Shown piece by piece: positions 24,416 through 32,188 of a stretch of 32,188 nt of DNA. Position 1 is the stretch's first letter. The number at the start of each line of letters is the position of its first letter. Below the pieces are notes generated by a model, which had not been told where the DNA came from, did not search any database, and worked only from the letters and a program-made list of their open reading frames with translations. The translations under genes and the position numbers were made by a program. This DNA comes from Candidatus Levybacteria bacterium GW2011_GWA1_37_16. GTDB taxonomy: Bacteria; Patescibacteriota; Microgenomatia; Levybacterales; UBA12049. The stretch lies in contig CALRDJ010000007.1 in assembly GCA_943354875.1 (NCBI GenBank), forward strand, positions 1 to 32,188, in the 5' to 3' direction.

Positions 24416-24469
24416 CCAGAGGGAAGCTTTTACCACATAAGGAGAGCGACCGAGAACTCTGGTTTTTTT
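24416..24469 (+). promoter_or_regulatory. Possible attenuator / alternative-hairpin leader of pyrB
   Basis: CTCTGG (24457-24462) lies directly before seven T (24463-24469) that touch the ATG. It can pair with CCAGAG at the start of the leader (24416-24421), or, less tightly, with the ACC-g-AG segment just upstream (24449-24454). The first pairing would form a stem ending in a U-run, like an intrinsic terminator. A good Shine-Dalgarno-like AAGGAGAG (24439-24446) lies 24 bases from the ATG, inside the loop of the long pairing. Regulation by pyrimidines is inferred by analogy with pyrBI leaders. Confidence 0.4.
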
Positions 24470-25441
24470 ATGGCTAAAATAAGCGACACCGCGATAAACG
24501 GCCACTTTACAGGGAAGGATATCTTGTCGCTCGATCAATTCTCTCCATCAGACATACAGCTCCTCTTTAAACACGTTTCTGACATGGCTAAAATTGCCAA
24601 AAACGCAAAAGCATCAGATCTACTAAAAGGAAACATCGTAACACTTATTTTCTATGAACCATCAAGTCGCACATTTGGTAGTTTTTCTGCATCAGTGAAA
24701 CAACTTGGTGGACAAACAGTTGAGATCCAAAACCCACAGAGTTTTTCCTCTGTTTCTAAAGGAGAGACACTGGAAGACACTATGAGAGTGTTCGAGGCAT
24801 ACTGCGATGCGATTGTCATCAGACATCCTGTACAAGGAACTGCAGAAAAAGCAGCAGCAGCATGTACTGCCGTCCCCATTATTAATGCTGGGGATGGAGT
24901 CGGAGAACACCCGACTCAGGCACTTCTGGATCTTTACACTATCTATGAAAAACATGGTCGCTTGGATAACCTGACAGGACTCGCAGCAGGAGATATACTA
25001 AATGGCAGAACCGTTCACTCGCTCATAAAAGGACTTAGCCTATATGAGGGCAACACATTGTATCTCTTATCCCCAGAGCAGCTCCGGCTTTCGAAAACTG
25101 ACTACGATAAATTTTCAAAAAAAGGAATCAAACTTATAGAAATCTCAAACGAAAACGAAATTCCAAAAGACTGCGACTTCTGGTACTGGACGCGTGTCCA
25201 AAAAGAACGATTTACCGACATGCAGGAATATGAATCAGTAAAAAATAAATTTATAATTACACCAAAATTACTAGCCGAATATGGAAATGAAAACCTTATC
25301 ATCATGCATCCACTACCTCGAGTAGGAGAAATCGAAACCACTATAGACGACGACGATCGAGCAGTATATTTAAAATCTCAAATTCGAAACGGCATGTATG
25401 TACGCATGGCACTGGTGGCATTAGTGTTAGGAAGATTATAA
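24470..25441 (+). CDS. pyrB: Aspartate carbamoyltransferase catalytic subunit
   Basis: PyrB condenses carbamoyl phosphate with aspartate, the committed step of pyrimidine synthesis. The 323-residue product has the carbamoyl-phosphate loop 'FYEPSSRTFGSFSASVKQLGG' (residues 62-81), the mobile loop 'SVSKGETLEDTMRVFEAY', 'IRHP', 'GDGVGEHPTQALLDLYTI', and the aspartate-binding 'MHPLPRVGEIETTIDDDDRAVY'. The last is often 'D.R..YF.Q'; here it is 'DDRAVYLKSQ', functionally equivalent. No pyrI regulatory gene is adjacent. carA and carB, which supply the substrate, follow directly. The ATG at 24470 abuts a T7 tract. Confidence 0.95.
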   Translation: MAKISDTAINGHFTGKDILSLDQFSPSDIQLLFKHVSDMAKIAKNAKASDLLKGNIVTLIFYEPSSRTFGSFSASVKQLGGQTVEIQNPQSFSSVSKGETLEDTMRVFEAYCDAIVIRHPVQGTAEKAAAACTAVPIINAGDGVGEHPTQALLDLYTIYEKHGRLDNLTGLAAGDILNGRTVHSLIKGLSLYEGNTLYLLSPEQLRLSKTDYDKFSKKGIKLIEISNENEIPKDCDFWYWTRVQKERFTDMQEYESVKNKFIITPKLLAEYGNENLIIMHPLPRVGEIETTIDDDDRAVYLKSQIRNGMYVRMALVALVLGRL

Positions 25442-25451
25442 TCATCCACGT

Positions 25452-25523
25452 TGTCATTCCGAACTCGTTTCGGAATCTCCCTAGTAATCGAGCAGGAGAT
25501 CCTGAATTTATTTCAGGATGACA
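25452..25523. repeat. Palindromic intergenic element, copy D
   Basis: This 72-bp element has TGTCAT and ATGACA ends and two perfect hairpins with 5-base loops: ATTCCGAA/TTCGGAAT (25456-25463 with 25469-25476) and ATCCTGAA/TTCAGGAT (25499-25506 with 25512-25519). Stems match in place, but both strands have changed together relative to copies A and C, that is, with compensatory changes. It lies between pyrB and carA. Confidence 0.9.
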
Positions 25524-25550
25524 CGAAATAAGGGATGATTTTTTATAACT

Positions 25551-26615
25551 ATGACAGGTAAACTTATTTTAGAAGATAAAACAATCATAGAGGGTATTTC
25601 CTTTGGAGCAACTACATCTATCGCTGGAGAGGTAGTTTTCTCAACTGGCATGACCGGATATCCTGAGACTATGACCGATCCATCTTTCGCAGGGCAAATT
25701 CTTATTTTCACCTATCCTATTATCGGTAATTATGGAATCCCAGATAAAAAATATTGGGAGTCTGAAAAAATCCAAACCACAGGCATCATCGTATCCCAAT
25801 ACATTGACACCCCCTCTCACTCCGAACTAAAACAGACACTCGCCAAATGGCTAAAATCCGAAAATATTCCAGCCTTAGAAATTCCTGACACGAGACATCT
25901 CACGAAAATTTTGCGAGAAAAAGGTACGATGCTTGGAAAAATCATCGTAGATGACCCTGAGCAAAGTCGAAAGGTTGACTTTGACTTTTATGATCCAAAT
26001 CTCGAAAACCTCGTCGCCCGAGTATCAACGAAGAAAATTATTCATGAAGGAGAAGGAGAGAAAACCATTGTGTTAATAGACTGCGGAGCCAAAGAAAATA
26101 TTAATCGCTGTCTCATAAATAGGGGAGTCAAGGTAATCACAGTACCATGGAATGCTGATCTATTTACCGATAAGAGAATAGGAAAATTTGATGCAATTGT
26201 TATCTCCAACGGCCCTGGTGATCCGAAAATGGCGAAAGAAACCATCGCCACAGTTCGAAAAGCTATAGAGAAAAAAATCCCAATCCTCGGTGTATGCCTC
26301 GGCAACCAGATACTCGCACTTGCAGCAGGTGGGGATACGTATAAACTAAAGTTTGGTCACAGAAGTCAAAATCAACCCTGCACACTCGTCGGTACGAAAC
26401 GTTGTTATATAACGACGCAAAATCATGGTTTTGCAGTATCGGATAAACTACCGAAGGATTTTAACACATGGTTTGTAAATGCAAATGATGGATCGAACGA
26501 AGGAATCATCCATACATCTCTTCCCATTATGTCTGTCCAATTTCATCCTGAAGCCACCCCAGGACCTGTCGACACTGAATGGATATTTGACTATTTCTTG
26601 GAGAAATTTTCCTAA
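25551..26615 (+). CDS. carA: Carbamoyl-phosphate synthase small (glutaminase) subunit
   Basis: CarA hydrolyses glutamine and channels ammonia to CarB. The 354-residue product has the N-terminal CPSase domain ('FGATTSIAGEVVFSTGMTGY', 'DPSFAGQILIFTYPIIGNYG') and a class I glutaminase domain with nucleophile C249 in GVCLGNQ and the His-Glu pair in 'VQFHPEA' (H332, E334). 'KFGHRSQNQP' matches the family's 'FGHrGaNqPV'. It is about 25 residues shorter than E. coli CarA, mostly at loops. The stop codon is directly followed by palindromic element E, which separates it from carB. Confidence 0.95.
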   Translation: MTGKLILEDKTIIEGISFGATTSIAGEVVFSTGMTGYPETMTDPSFAGQILIFTYPIIGNYGIPDKKYWESEKIQTTGIIVSQYIDTPSHSELKQTLAKWLKSENIPALEIPDTRHLTKILREKGTMLGKIIVDDPEQSRKVDFDFYDPNLENLVARVSTKKIIHEGEGEKTIVLIDCGAKENINRCLINRGVKVITVPWNADLFTDKRIGKFDAIVISNGPGDPKMAKETIATVRKAIEKKIPILGVCLGNQILALAAGGDTYKLKFGHRSQNQPCTLVGTKRCYITTQNHGFAVSDKLPKDFNTWFVNANDGSNEGIIHTSLPIMSVQFHPEATPGPVDTEWIFDYFLEKFS

Positions 26616-26673
26616 TGTCATCCTGAACGGAGTGAAGGATCTTAGTAGATTCTTCGTTTCACTCAGAATGACA
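26616..26673. repeat. Palindromic intergenic element, copy E
   Basis: This 58-bp element begins at the base after the carA stop and ends 10 bases before carB. Its ends are TGTCAT and ATGACA, and the body is one long imperfect stem with AGTGAA paired to TTCACT-like blocks. It resembles copy B in sequence ('GAACGGAGTGAAGGATCT'). Confidence 0.82.
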
Positions 26674-26683
26674 TACCAACAAT

Positions 26684-29600
26684 ATGAAAACACCAAAAAA
26701 AGTATTAGTTCTAGGATCTGGAGCGCTGAAAATCGGCGAAGCAGGGGAATTTGACTACTCCGGATCTCAAGCCATCAAGGCATTAAAGGAGGAAGGTATA
26801 AAAACTGTGCTAGTCAACCCCAACATCGCGACTATTCAAACCTCTAAATTTCTCGCTGATACCGTATACTTTCTACCAGTAAATGATTTTTTCGTCGAAA
26901 AAGTCATCGAAAAAGAAAAGCCAGATGCTATTTTTCTCTCATTTGGTGGACAAACAGCGCTGAATTGCGGTATTCAATTACATAAAAAAGGCATTCTTAA
27001 AAAACACAATGTCGAAATCCTCGGAACCCCTATGTCAGCCATCATGCTCACTGAGGATCGCCAAGCCTTTGCCAAGCATCTTAACTCCATAAACATCCCA
27101 ACCCCCATAAGCGAAACAGCCGCGAACACCACAGAAGCCTTAGTGATAGCAAAGAACTTAGGATATCCTGTTATGGTGCGAGCAGGATTTGCACTCGGAG
27201 GACAGGGATCAGGAATCGCTAAAAATGAAGAAGAACTGAAAAGTCTCGCAGATAAAGCGTTTTCATTTGTATCTCAACTACTTGTGGAGCAATACCTACA
27301 TCACTTTAAGGAAGTGGAGTATGAGGTGGTACGCGATAAAGATGATAATTGCATCACGGTCTGTAATATGGAAAACATGGACCCACTCGGTATTCATACC
27401 GGTGAATCTATCGTTATAGCACCGAGCCAAACGCTCAATAACTTTGAATATCATTCTCTTCGCGCAGCATCTATAAAAATCGTGAGAAGCCTTGGCATAG
27501 TAGGCGAGTGCAATGTTCAATACGCACTCAATCCTCATCCAAAAACCGGCCGCATCGATTACTTCGTTATCGAGGTAAACGCACGGCTTTCCAGAAGCTC
27601 TGCCCTCGCATCAAAAGCCACCGGCTATCCACTAGCCTATGTCGCAGCGAAATTAGCTCTTGAAAAAAATCTCACTGAAATAAAAAACAAAGTCACCCAA
27701 GTAACCCAATCTTGCTTCGAACCAGCTCTGGATTACATCGTGGTGAAGATTCCTCGCTGGGATATAGAAAAATTCAAAGGTGCAGACGAAGTTATCGGCA
27801 GTAGCATGAAATCCGTGGGAGAAGTTATGGGCATCGGACGAACATTTGAGGAAGCATACCAAAAAGCTATCCGCATGCTGGATCTGGATTTTGAAGGAGC
27901 TACGAGCGAACGCATACTAAAACCAGGAGAATCGGTCGTTTCAAGACTCACTACGCCTACGCCGAAAAGAATGTTTGCAGTAGCACGTGCACTCCATGAA
28001 AAAATGCCGATTAAAAAAATCTACTCCCTGACCGGCATTGATCCATGGTTTCTGAGTAGAATCAAAGACATTGTTGATGCAGAAAGAACCATAAAAGGAA
28101 AAAAACTTTCAGATATCACAAAGGACAAGATGCTTACGCTTAAAAAACTCGGATTTTCTGACAAACGCATCGGACAAATGATCGGAGTCGTAGGACTGGA
28201 TGTTCGGAAAAAAAGAAAAGAGTGGGGGATTATTCCATCTGTTTTTCAAATCGATACCCTCGCAGGAGAATTTCCAGCCAAAACTAATTATTTATATACC
28301 ACCTACCATGGCGCTCACAACGATGTAAACCCGACGGGGAAAAATGGCGTTATCGTACTGGGATCTGGTCCATATCGTATTGGGTCCTCTGTGGAATTTG
28401 ACTGGACTAGCGTGAATACTGTCCTAGGACTTAAAAAATATGGAAAGGAAAGCATTATCATCAACTGTAATCCCGAAACAGTCTCCACCGATTACGACGT
28501 CTCTGACAGATTGTACTTTGAGGAGCTTACCTTTGAACGAATTGCAGATATTTACGAATTTGAAAATCCATTTGGAGTTATCGTATCAGTGGGAGGACAG
28601 ACACCGAATAACCGCGCCCAATCGCTAAACGCATATGGTTGTCACATCCTGGGGACTCATCCTGATGACATAGACAGAGCAGAAAACAGAAGCAAGTTCA
28701 GCAAGCTACTTGACACACTAGAGATAGACCAACCAGCATGGAGTAAATTCTCCACGATTAAAGAAGCACTAAGATTCTGCAAAGAAGTAGGTTTTCCAGT
28801 ACTGGTGCGCCCTTCATATGTACTCTCAGGAACAAGTATGAGCCTCTGTTATTCTGCGGATGAGCTAGGAAGATTTTTAAAGCAAATAGCCCATATCTCC
28901 AAAGAATATCCCATCACGGTATCGAAATTTATCGAAGATGCTAAGGAAATAGAACTTGATGCGGTAGCACAAAACGGAGAAGTGAAAGCGTTTGTTATCG
29001 CCGAACATGTAGAAAACGCTGGGGTTCACTCAGGTGATGCTACCATAATTCTTCCAGCACAAAAGATTTATGTAGAAACAGAAAAAAAGATAGAAGATAT
29101 CGCGCGAAAATTAGCTAAATCACTTTCCATCTCAGGACCATTCAACATCCAGTTCTTGGCTAAAAATAATAATGTTTCGGTCATAGAAATAAATCTACGG
29201 GCATCCAGAACCTTACCATTTATCTCCAAAGTTACTGATATAGACTTCAGTGCCCTCATCGTCAACGCATTTTTTGGTCAACAAAAAGAAACTATAGCCA
29301 TCAAACCACTGAATTACGTTGCGGCCAAGGTGCCACAATTCTCCTTCGCTAGGCTGACCGGCGCAGATCCCATGTTGCATGTAGAAATGGCATCAACCGG
29401 GGAAGTTGGATGCTTTGGAAATAATTTAGAAGAAGCATTTTTAATCGGAGAGCTTTCAGTGGGAGGTAAAATTCCTAAAAAGGGAGTATTTATAAGTCTG
29501 GGCGGAGATGAGAATAAAATACGCTTTTTGGAAAGCGTACGACTTCTTATAAAACTCGGTCATGCACTATACGCGACGGAGAAAACTGCTACATTTTTAT

Positions 29601-29887
29601 CGAAAAACGATATTTCATCTATACGTCTTCATAAAATTCATGAAGGAAAAACACCAACAATCCTTGAAGCATTTAACAGTGGTGACATCGACCTGGCAGT
29701 AAATATCCCCGAAGAACAAAGTAAAAAAGCAATCGGAGATGGGTATGCCATGCGAAGATCAGCCATAGATCATAACATTCTTCTGTTCACTGATTTAAAG
29801 AAAGCAGAATTATTCATAAAAGCCATCAGCGAGAAAAAACTAGAAACTCTCCCCATAAAATCCTGGAACGAATACCTTTCTTCGTAG
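26684..29887 (+). CDS. carB: Carbamoyl-phosphate synthase large subunit
   Basis: CarB makes carbamoyl phosphate from bicarbonate, ammonia and two ATP. The 1067-residue product contains two homologous synthetase halves. The first has 'VLGSGALKIGEAGEFDYSGSQA', 'SFGGQTALNCG', and 'RAGFALGGQGSGIAKN'; the second has 'VLGSGPYRIGSSVEFDWTSV', 'SVGGQTPNN' and 'VRPSYVLSGTSMSLCYSADE'. Each is followed by an ATP-grasp fold with the 'EVNARLSRSSALASKATGYPLAYVAAKLA' type segment, and the protein ends with an MGS-like allosteric domain. In the first half 'GGQGSGIAKN' carries Gln where E. coli has 'LGGSGGGIAYN'. Length is normal. The start is set by the conserved opening; no Shine-Dalgarno site is evident. 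Confidence 0.96.
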   Translation: MKTPKKVLVLGSGALKIGEAGEFDYSGSQAIKALKEEGIKTVLVNPNIATIQTSKFLADTVYFLPVNDFFVEKVIEKEKPDAIFLSFGGQTALNCGIQLHKKGILKKHNVEILGTPMSAIMLTEDRQAFAKHLNSINIPTPISETAANTTEALVIAKNLGYPVMVRAGFALGGQGSGIAKNEEELKSLADKAFSFVSQLLVEQYLHHFKEVEYEVVRDKDDNCITVCNMENMDPLGIHTGESIVIAPSQTLNNFEYHSLRAASIKIVRSLGIVGECNVQYALNPHPKTGRIDYFVIEVNARLSRSSALASKATGYPLAYVAAKLALEKNLTEIKNKVTQVTQSCFEPALDYIVVKIPRWDIEKFKGADEVIGSSMKSVGEVMGIGRTFEEAYQKAIRMLDLDFEGATSERILKPGESVVSRLTTPTPKRMFAVARALHEKMPIKKIYSLTGIDPWFLSRIKDIVDAERTIKGKKLSDITKDKMLTLKKLGFSDKRIGQMIGVVGLDVRKKRKEWGIIPSVFQIDTLAGEFPAKTNYLYTTYHGAHNDVNPTGKNGVIVLGSGPYRIGSSVEFDWTSVNTVLGLKKYGKESIIINCNPETVSTDYDVSDRLYFEELTFERIADIYEFENPFGVIVSVGGQTPNNRAQSLNAYGCHILGTHPDDIDRAENRSKFSKLLDTLEIDQPAWSKFSTIKEALRFCKEVGFPVLVRPSYVLSGTSMSLCYSADELGRFLKQIAHISKEYPITVSKFIEDAKEIELDAVAQNGEVKAFVIAEHVENAGVHSGDATIILPAQKIYVETEKKIEDIARKLAKSLSISGPFNIQFLAKNNNVSVIEINLRASRTLPFISKVTDIDFSALIVNAFFGQQKETIAIKPLNYVAAKVPQFSFARLTGADPMLHVEMASTGEVGCFGNNLEEAFLIGELSVGGKIPKKGVFISLGGDENKIRFLESVRLLIKLGHALYATEKTATFLSKNDISSIRLHKIHEGKTPTILEAFNSGDIDLAVNIPEEQSKKAIGDGYAMRRSAIDHNILLFTDLKKAELFIKAISEKKLETLPIKSWNEYLSS

Positions 29888-29907
29888 CCCCAAAAAGAGC
29901 CTACCAG

Positions 29908-29936
29908 TTGTTATCTGAGGCAAAATCTGATACTAT
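29908..29936 (+). promoter_or_regulatory. Promoter for typA
   Basis: TTGTTA (29908-29913) and TACTAT (29931-29936) are 17 bases apart, and the -10 is preceded by TGA (extended). The expected start is near 29943, giving a leader of about 35 bases. Confidence 0.6.
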
Positions 29937-29945
29937 CAGATAGTT

Positions 29946-29970
29946 CCCTCCGAAAGCACCGGGGGGTTTT
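29946..29970 (+). terminator. G/C hairpin plus T4 in the typA leader: terminator or RBS-sequestering stem
   Basis: CCCTCC (29946-29951) can pair with GGGGGG (29961-29966, one T-G wobble) around a 9-base loop, followed by TTTT. It could terminate carB transcripts. Because it lies inside the predicted typA leader, 12 bases from the ATG, it could instead attenuate typA or hide its G-rich ribosome-binding site. Confidence 0.5.
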
Positions 29971-29977
29971 GTCAATT

Positions 29978-31792
29978 ATGACTGGTATCCGAAACGTCGC
30001 CATTATCGCCCACGTAGACCATGGAAAAACCACCTTGGTCGATGCACTATTGCGTCAATCGAAAACAAAGCTTACGAAAGAGACGGAAGGAACTGATCTC
30101 ATCATGGATAGTAATGAGCTCGAAAAAGAACGAGGAATTACTATTTTTTCGAAAAATGCTTCGGTACGCTTCAACGAAACAAAAATCAACATCATCGATA
30201 CCCCGGGCCATGCAGATTTCGGCGGGGAAGTAGAGCGCGTTCTTACCATGGCTGATGGCTGCCTACTTCTCATAGATGCCAAGGAAGGTCCTATGCCTCA
30301 AACACGTTTCGTACTCAAGCAAGCCTTAAAGATGAAGCACAAGATCATAGTCGTAATAAATAAGATTGATCGACCTGATGCACGAATCGATCACGTACTA
30401 AATAAAACATTTGACTTATTCATAGAGCTTGGTGCTGATGACGAAACTGCATACTTCCCAACAATATACGCATCAGGAAAAAACGGCCTCGCAGGCTTAG
30501 AGCCAGATATAACCAAAATGACCGATATTACCCCCATTTTCGATGCGATCCTGCAACACATCCCAACTCCTGCAGTAGATGCGACAAAACCTCTACAAAT
30601 GCTTGCCACCACCCTAGCTATAGACACCCATAAAGGTCGCATCGCTACCGGAAGAATCTACAACGGAACTATAAAAGCGAATCAAGAAGTTATTCGCATT
30701 AGTCGCGAAGGAGTCCAAACAAAATATCGACTTACTTCACTGATGACATTTGAGGGCCTAGGAAAAACAGATGCTATTGAAGTACCGGCAGGTGACCTCG
30801 TCGCTATCACTGGTATTCCTGATATCACAATCGGAGAAACTATAGCAGACATCGATAGTCCCGTCGCATTACCGCTCTTGGCCATCGAAGAACCGACGAT
30901 AAAAATGACTTTTATGGTAAACAACAGTCCATTCGCAGGAAAAGAAGGACAATTTAAAACTTCCCGCCAAATCCGTGAACGACTTTATAAAGAACTTGAA
31001 ACCGATATGGCACTCCGTGTGGAAGATGGAACCAGTGGCGATTGGATCGTCTCAGGACGCGGAGAACTACATTTGGCAATTTTCATAGAACGTATGCGCC
31101 GAGAAGGATATGAATTCCAAGTAGCGAGACCTCAGGTTATCGATAGAACAATTGATGGAAAAAAGATGACTCCATATGAACGGATTTTTATAGAGGTACC
31201 TGATGAAATTGCTGGAATAGTTATGCAAAAAATGGGTACTCGCCGAGGACAACTTCAGGACATGAAATCGGACAATGGCATAACATACCTAGAATTTATC
31301 ATTGCGACGAAAGACTTTTTCGGATACAGAAGCGAATTCGTTACTGATACCAGAGGCCTAGGTATCATAAATACCAACTTCTTTGAATACCAACCAGATA
31401 GCGGAGGAAGCATGCAAAGAGAACGAGGATCACTGGTCGCACATGAAAGTGGCGTATCTACAGCATATGGAATAGTAAATATCCAAGACAGAGGAACGCT
31501 TTTTATAGGTCCTGCTACGCAGGTATACAAAGGTCAGGTAGTTGGACAAAACACTAGAGCCGAAGACATGGGGGTAAATGTATGCAAGACAAAACAACTT
31601 TCCAACATGAGATCGAAGGGCGATGGAGGAATGGAACATATCAATACACCGAAAAATACAGGACTTGAAGATGCACTCGAATATATCGGAGACGATGAAT
31701 TAGTTGAAGTAACACCGCTGACCATCAGGATTCGTAAAAGAATTCTAGACGAATCAGAATTTAAACGCCTCCGCTCTCAAGGTCTCGTGTAA
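29978..31792 (+). CDS. typA: Translational GTPase TypA/BipA
   Basis: TypA is a ribosome-associated GTPase related to EF-G that helps 50S assembly, especially under cold or stress. The 604-residue product starts [20 protein letters not shown] with the P-loop at about residues 11-19, continues with RGITI (switch I), [15 protein letters not shown] (G3), '[17 protein letters not shown]' (G4) and an 'SAxx'-equivalent 'YASGKNG'. The C-terminal '[30 protein letters not shown]' region is TypA-specific ('MEWIxPDE' in others). An in-frame TTG at 29969 would add three residues; the ATG fits the family. Its end has no terminator before the next promoter. Confidence 0.95.
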   Translation: MTGIRNVAIIAHVDHGKTTLVDALLRQSKTKLTKETEGTDLIMDSNELEKERGITIFSKNASVRFNETKINIIDTPGHADFGGEVERVLTMADGCLLLIDAKEGPMPQTRFVLKQALKMKHKIIVVINKIDRPDARIDHVLNKTFDLFIELGADDETAYFPTIYASGKNGLAGLEPDITKMTDITPIFDAILQHIPTPAVDATKPLQMLATTLAIDTHKGRIATGRIYNGTIKANQEVIRISREGVQTKYRLTSLMTFEGLGKTDAIEVPAGDLVAITGIPDITIGETIADIDSPVALPLLAIEEPTIKMTFMVNNSPFAGKEGQFKTSRQIRERLYKELETDMALRVEDGTSGDWIVSGRGELHLAIFIERMRREGYEFQVARPQVIDRTIDGKKMTPYERIFIEVPDEIAGIVMQKMGTRRGQLQDMKSDNGITYLEFIIATKDFFGYRSEFVTDTRGLGIINTNFFEYQPDSGGSMQRERGSLVAHESGVSTAYGIVNIQDRGTLFIGPATQVYKGQVVGQNTRAEDMGVNVCKTKQLSNMRSKGDGGMEHINTPKNTGLEDALEYIGDDELVEVTPLTIRIRKRILDESEFKRLRSQGLV

Positions 31793-31824
31793 TACCGTTA
31801 ATCAGTACACAAACTTCTACTTTT

Positions 31825-31833
31825 TGCTATAAT
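31825..31833 (+). promoter_or_regulatory. Extended -10 promoter for the flavoprotein gene
   Basis: TGCTATAAT carries a perfect -10 (31828-31833) with a TGn extension. No good -35 is visible. The start is expected at about 31839-31840, leaving a 5-6-base leader before the ATG at 31845. Confidence 0.6.
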
Positions 31834-31844
31834 GCTTCATAGAA

Positions 31845-32188
31845 ATGGTTGCTAAAAATACTACTACAATTCCTCCCGCATATGAAATTCTCTCAACCGA
31901 TGTTCTTATTATTGGTGCAGGGGGCGCAGGACTTAGAGCAGCCATTGAGGCCCACAACAGCGGTGCCAAAGTGCTCATCATCACGAAAGAATATATGGGC
32001 GGAGCCCACACCAGCATGGCCATGGGAGGAATAAATGTAGCAATTAAAAAACCAGCAACTCCGAAACAGCACTATTCAGACACCATAAATGGCGGGTGGT
32101 TTATAAACAACTATAAAATGGTCGACATCTTCACGAAGGAAATGCCCGAACGTATCTATGATCTGGAAAGATATGGCGTGAAGTTTGA
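31845..32188 (+). CDS. Succinate dehydrogenase / fumarate reductase flavoprotein subunit-like, N-terminal part (partial)
   Basis: The first 114 residues run off the right edge. They show an FAD-binding Rossmann motif (DVLIIGAGGAGLRAAIEA, about 19-36) followed by 'GGAHTSMAMGGINVAI'. His55 lies in the H-T-x-x-A-x-G-G pattern at which SdhA and FrdA bind FAD covalently; L-aspartate oxidases usually lack this His. 'HYSDTINGGWFINN' and 'PERIYDLERYGVKF' match the SdhA/FrdA region that follows. Whether it works as fumarate reductase, succinate dehydrogenase or a stand-alone oxidoreductase cannot be told without the rest and its neighbours. It has its own near-leaderless promoter. Confidence 0.82.
   Translation, partial: MVAKNTTTIPPAYEILSTDVLIIGAGGAGLRAAIEAHNSGAKVLIITKEYMGGAHTSMAMGGINVAIKKPATPKQHYSDTINGGWFINNYKMVDIFTKEMPERIYDLERYGVKF

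Noticed and set aside
29969-29977. TTG start for typA
   Set aside because: The family begins MTGIRN-like at the ATG 29978; the TTG lies in the T-run after a hairpin.

Overview
The window looks like a chromosomal segment from a member of the Candidate Phyla Radiation (Patescibacteria), most likely Microgenomates-like. This is an inference. It rests on the compact gene packing, the AT-leaning composition, a large type IV pilus cluster with no secretin or pilotin genes in the window, proline/threonine-rich 'PTPTP' linkers in exported proteins, and a short delta-prime clamp-loader subunit without a P-loop. The standard bacterial code fits: several genes end on TGA at the family-typical C-terminus (rpsP, folD, one prepilin).

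Layout. (1) 1-239 is the C-terminal end of RecG. (2) 338-888 is a scar: the last ~30 codons of an integrase-type transposase on the minus strand, joined directly to the C-terminal part of an FN3-domain surface protein on the plus strand. (3) 936-3421 (+) is a translation/RNA operon: rpmF, nusB, rnc, rpsP, khpA, trmD, with no rimM. (4) 3418-17442 (-) is a 14-kb type IV pilus cluster. In transcription order it is pilB, pilT, pilC; then a promoter, a prepilin, a DUF2723 (TMEM260-like) membrane glycosyltransferase, pilD, and six more prepilins; then a promoter, a PilX-like protein, pilM, pilN, pilO. (5) 17499-31792 (+) is a housekeeping run: holB-like, gyrB, ppa, gyrA, folD, pyrB, carA, carB, typA. 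It combines DNA topology, folate one-carbon metabolism and the first two steps of de novo pyrimidine synthesis. (6) 31845 to the end is the start of a succinate dehydrogenase/fumarate reductase flavoprotein carrying the covalent-FAD histidine motif.

How the parts work together. PilB and PilT power extension and retraction on the PilC platform, PilM/N/O form the alignment complex, and PilD processes the prepilins. A DUF2723 enzyme in the same transcription unit could decorate the Thr/Pro-rich pilin linkers. With no outer-membrane secretin nearby, the machine resembles monoderm pili or the DNA-uptake pili proposed for CPR cells. CarA/CarB make carbamoyl phosphate for PyrB, which fits a genome that still makes its own pyrimidines.

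Non-coding architecture is the most unusual part. Five copies of a ~58-87-bp palindromic element with TGTCAT...ATGAC termini fill intergenic gaps, four of them in the gyrase/pyrimidine run. Two heptanucleotide tandem-repeat families are translated as prepilin leader peptides and PilD loops. A nine-C tract in a PilV-like pilin gene has the hallmarks of a phase-variation switch, because loss of one C gives an immediate stop. Several promoters put the expected transcription start at, or within a few bases of, the start codon, suggesting leaderless mRNAs. The pyrB leader ends in alternative hairpins plus a T7 tract touching the ATG, resembling an attenuator. No rRNA, tRNA, CRISPR array or intact insertion sequence was seen, and no gene-free stretch exceeds 300 bases.
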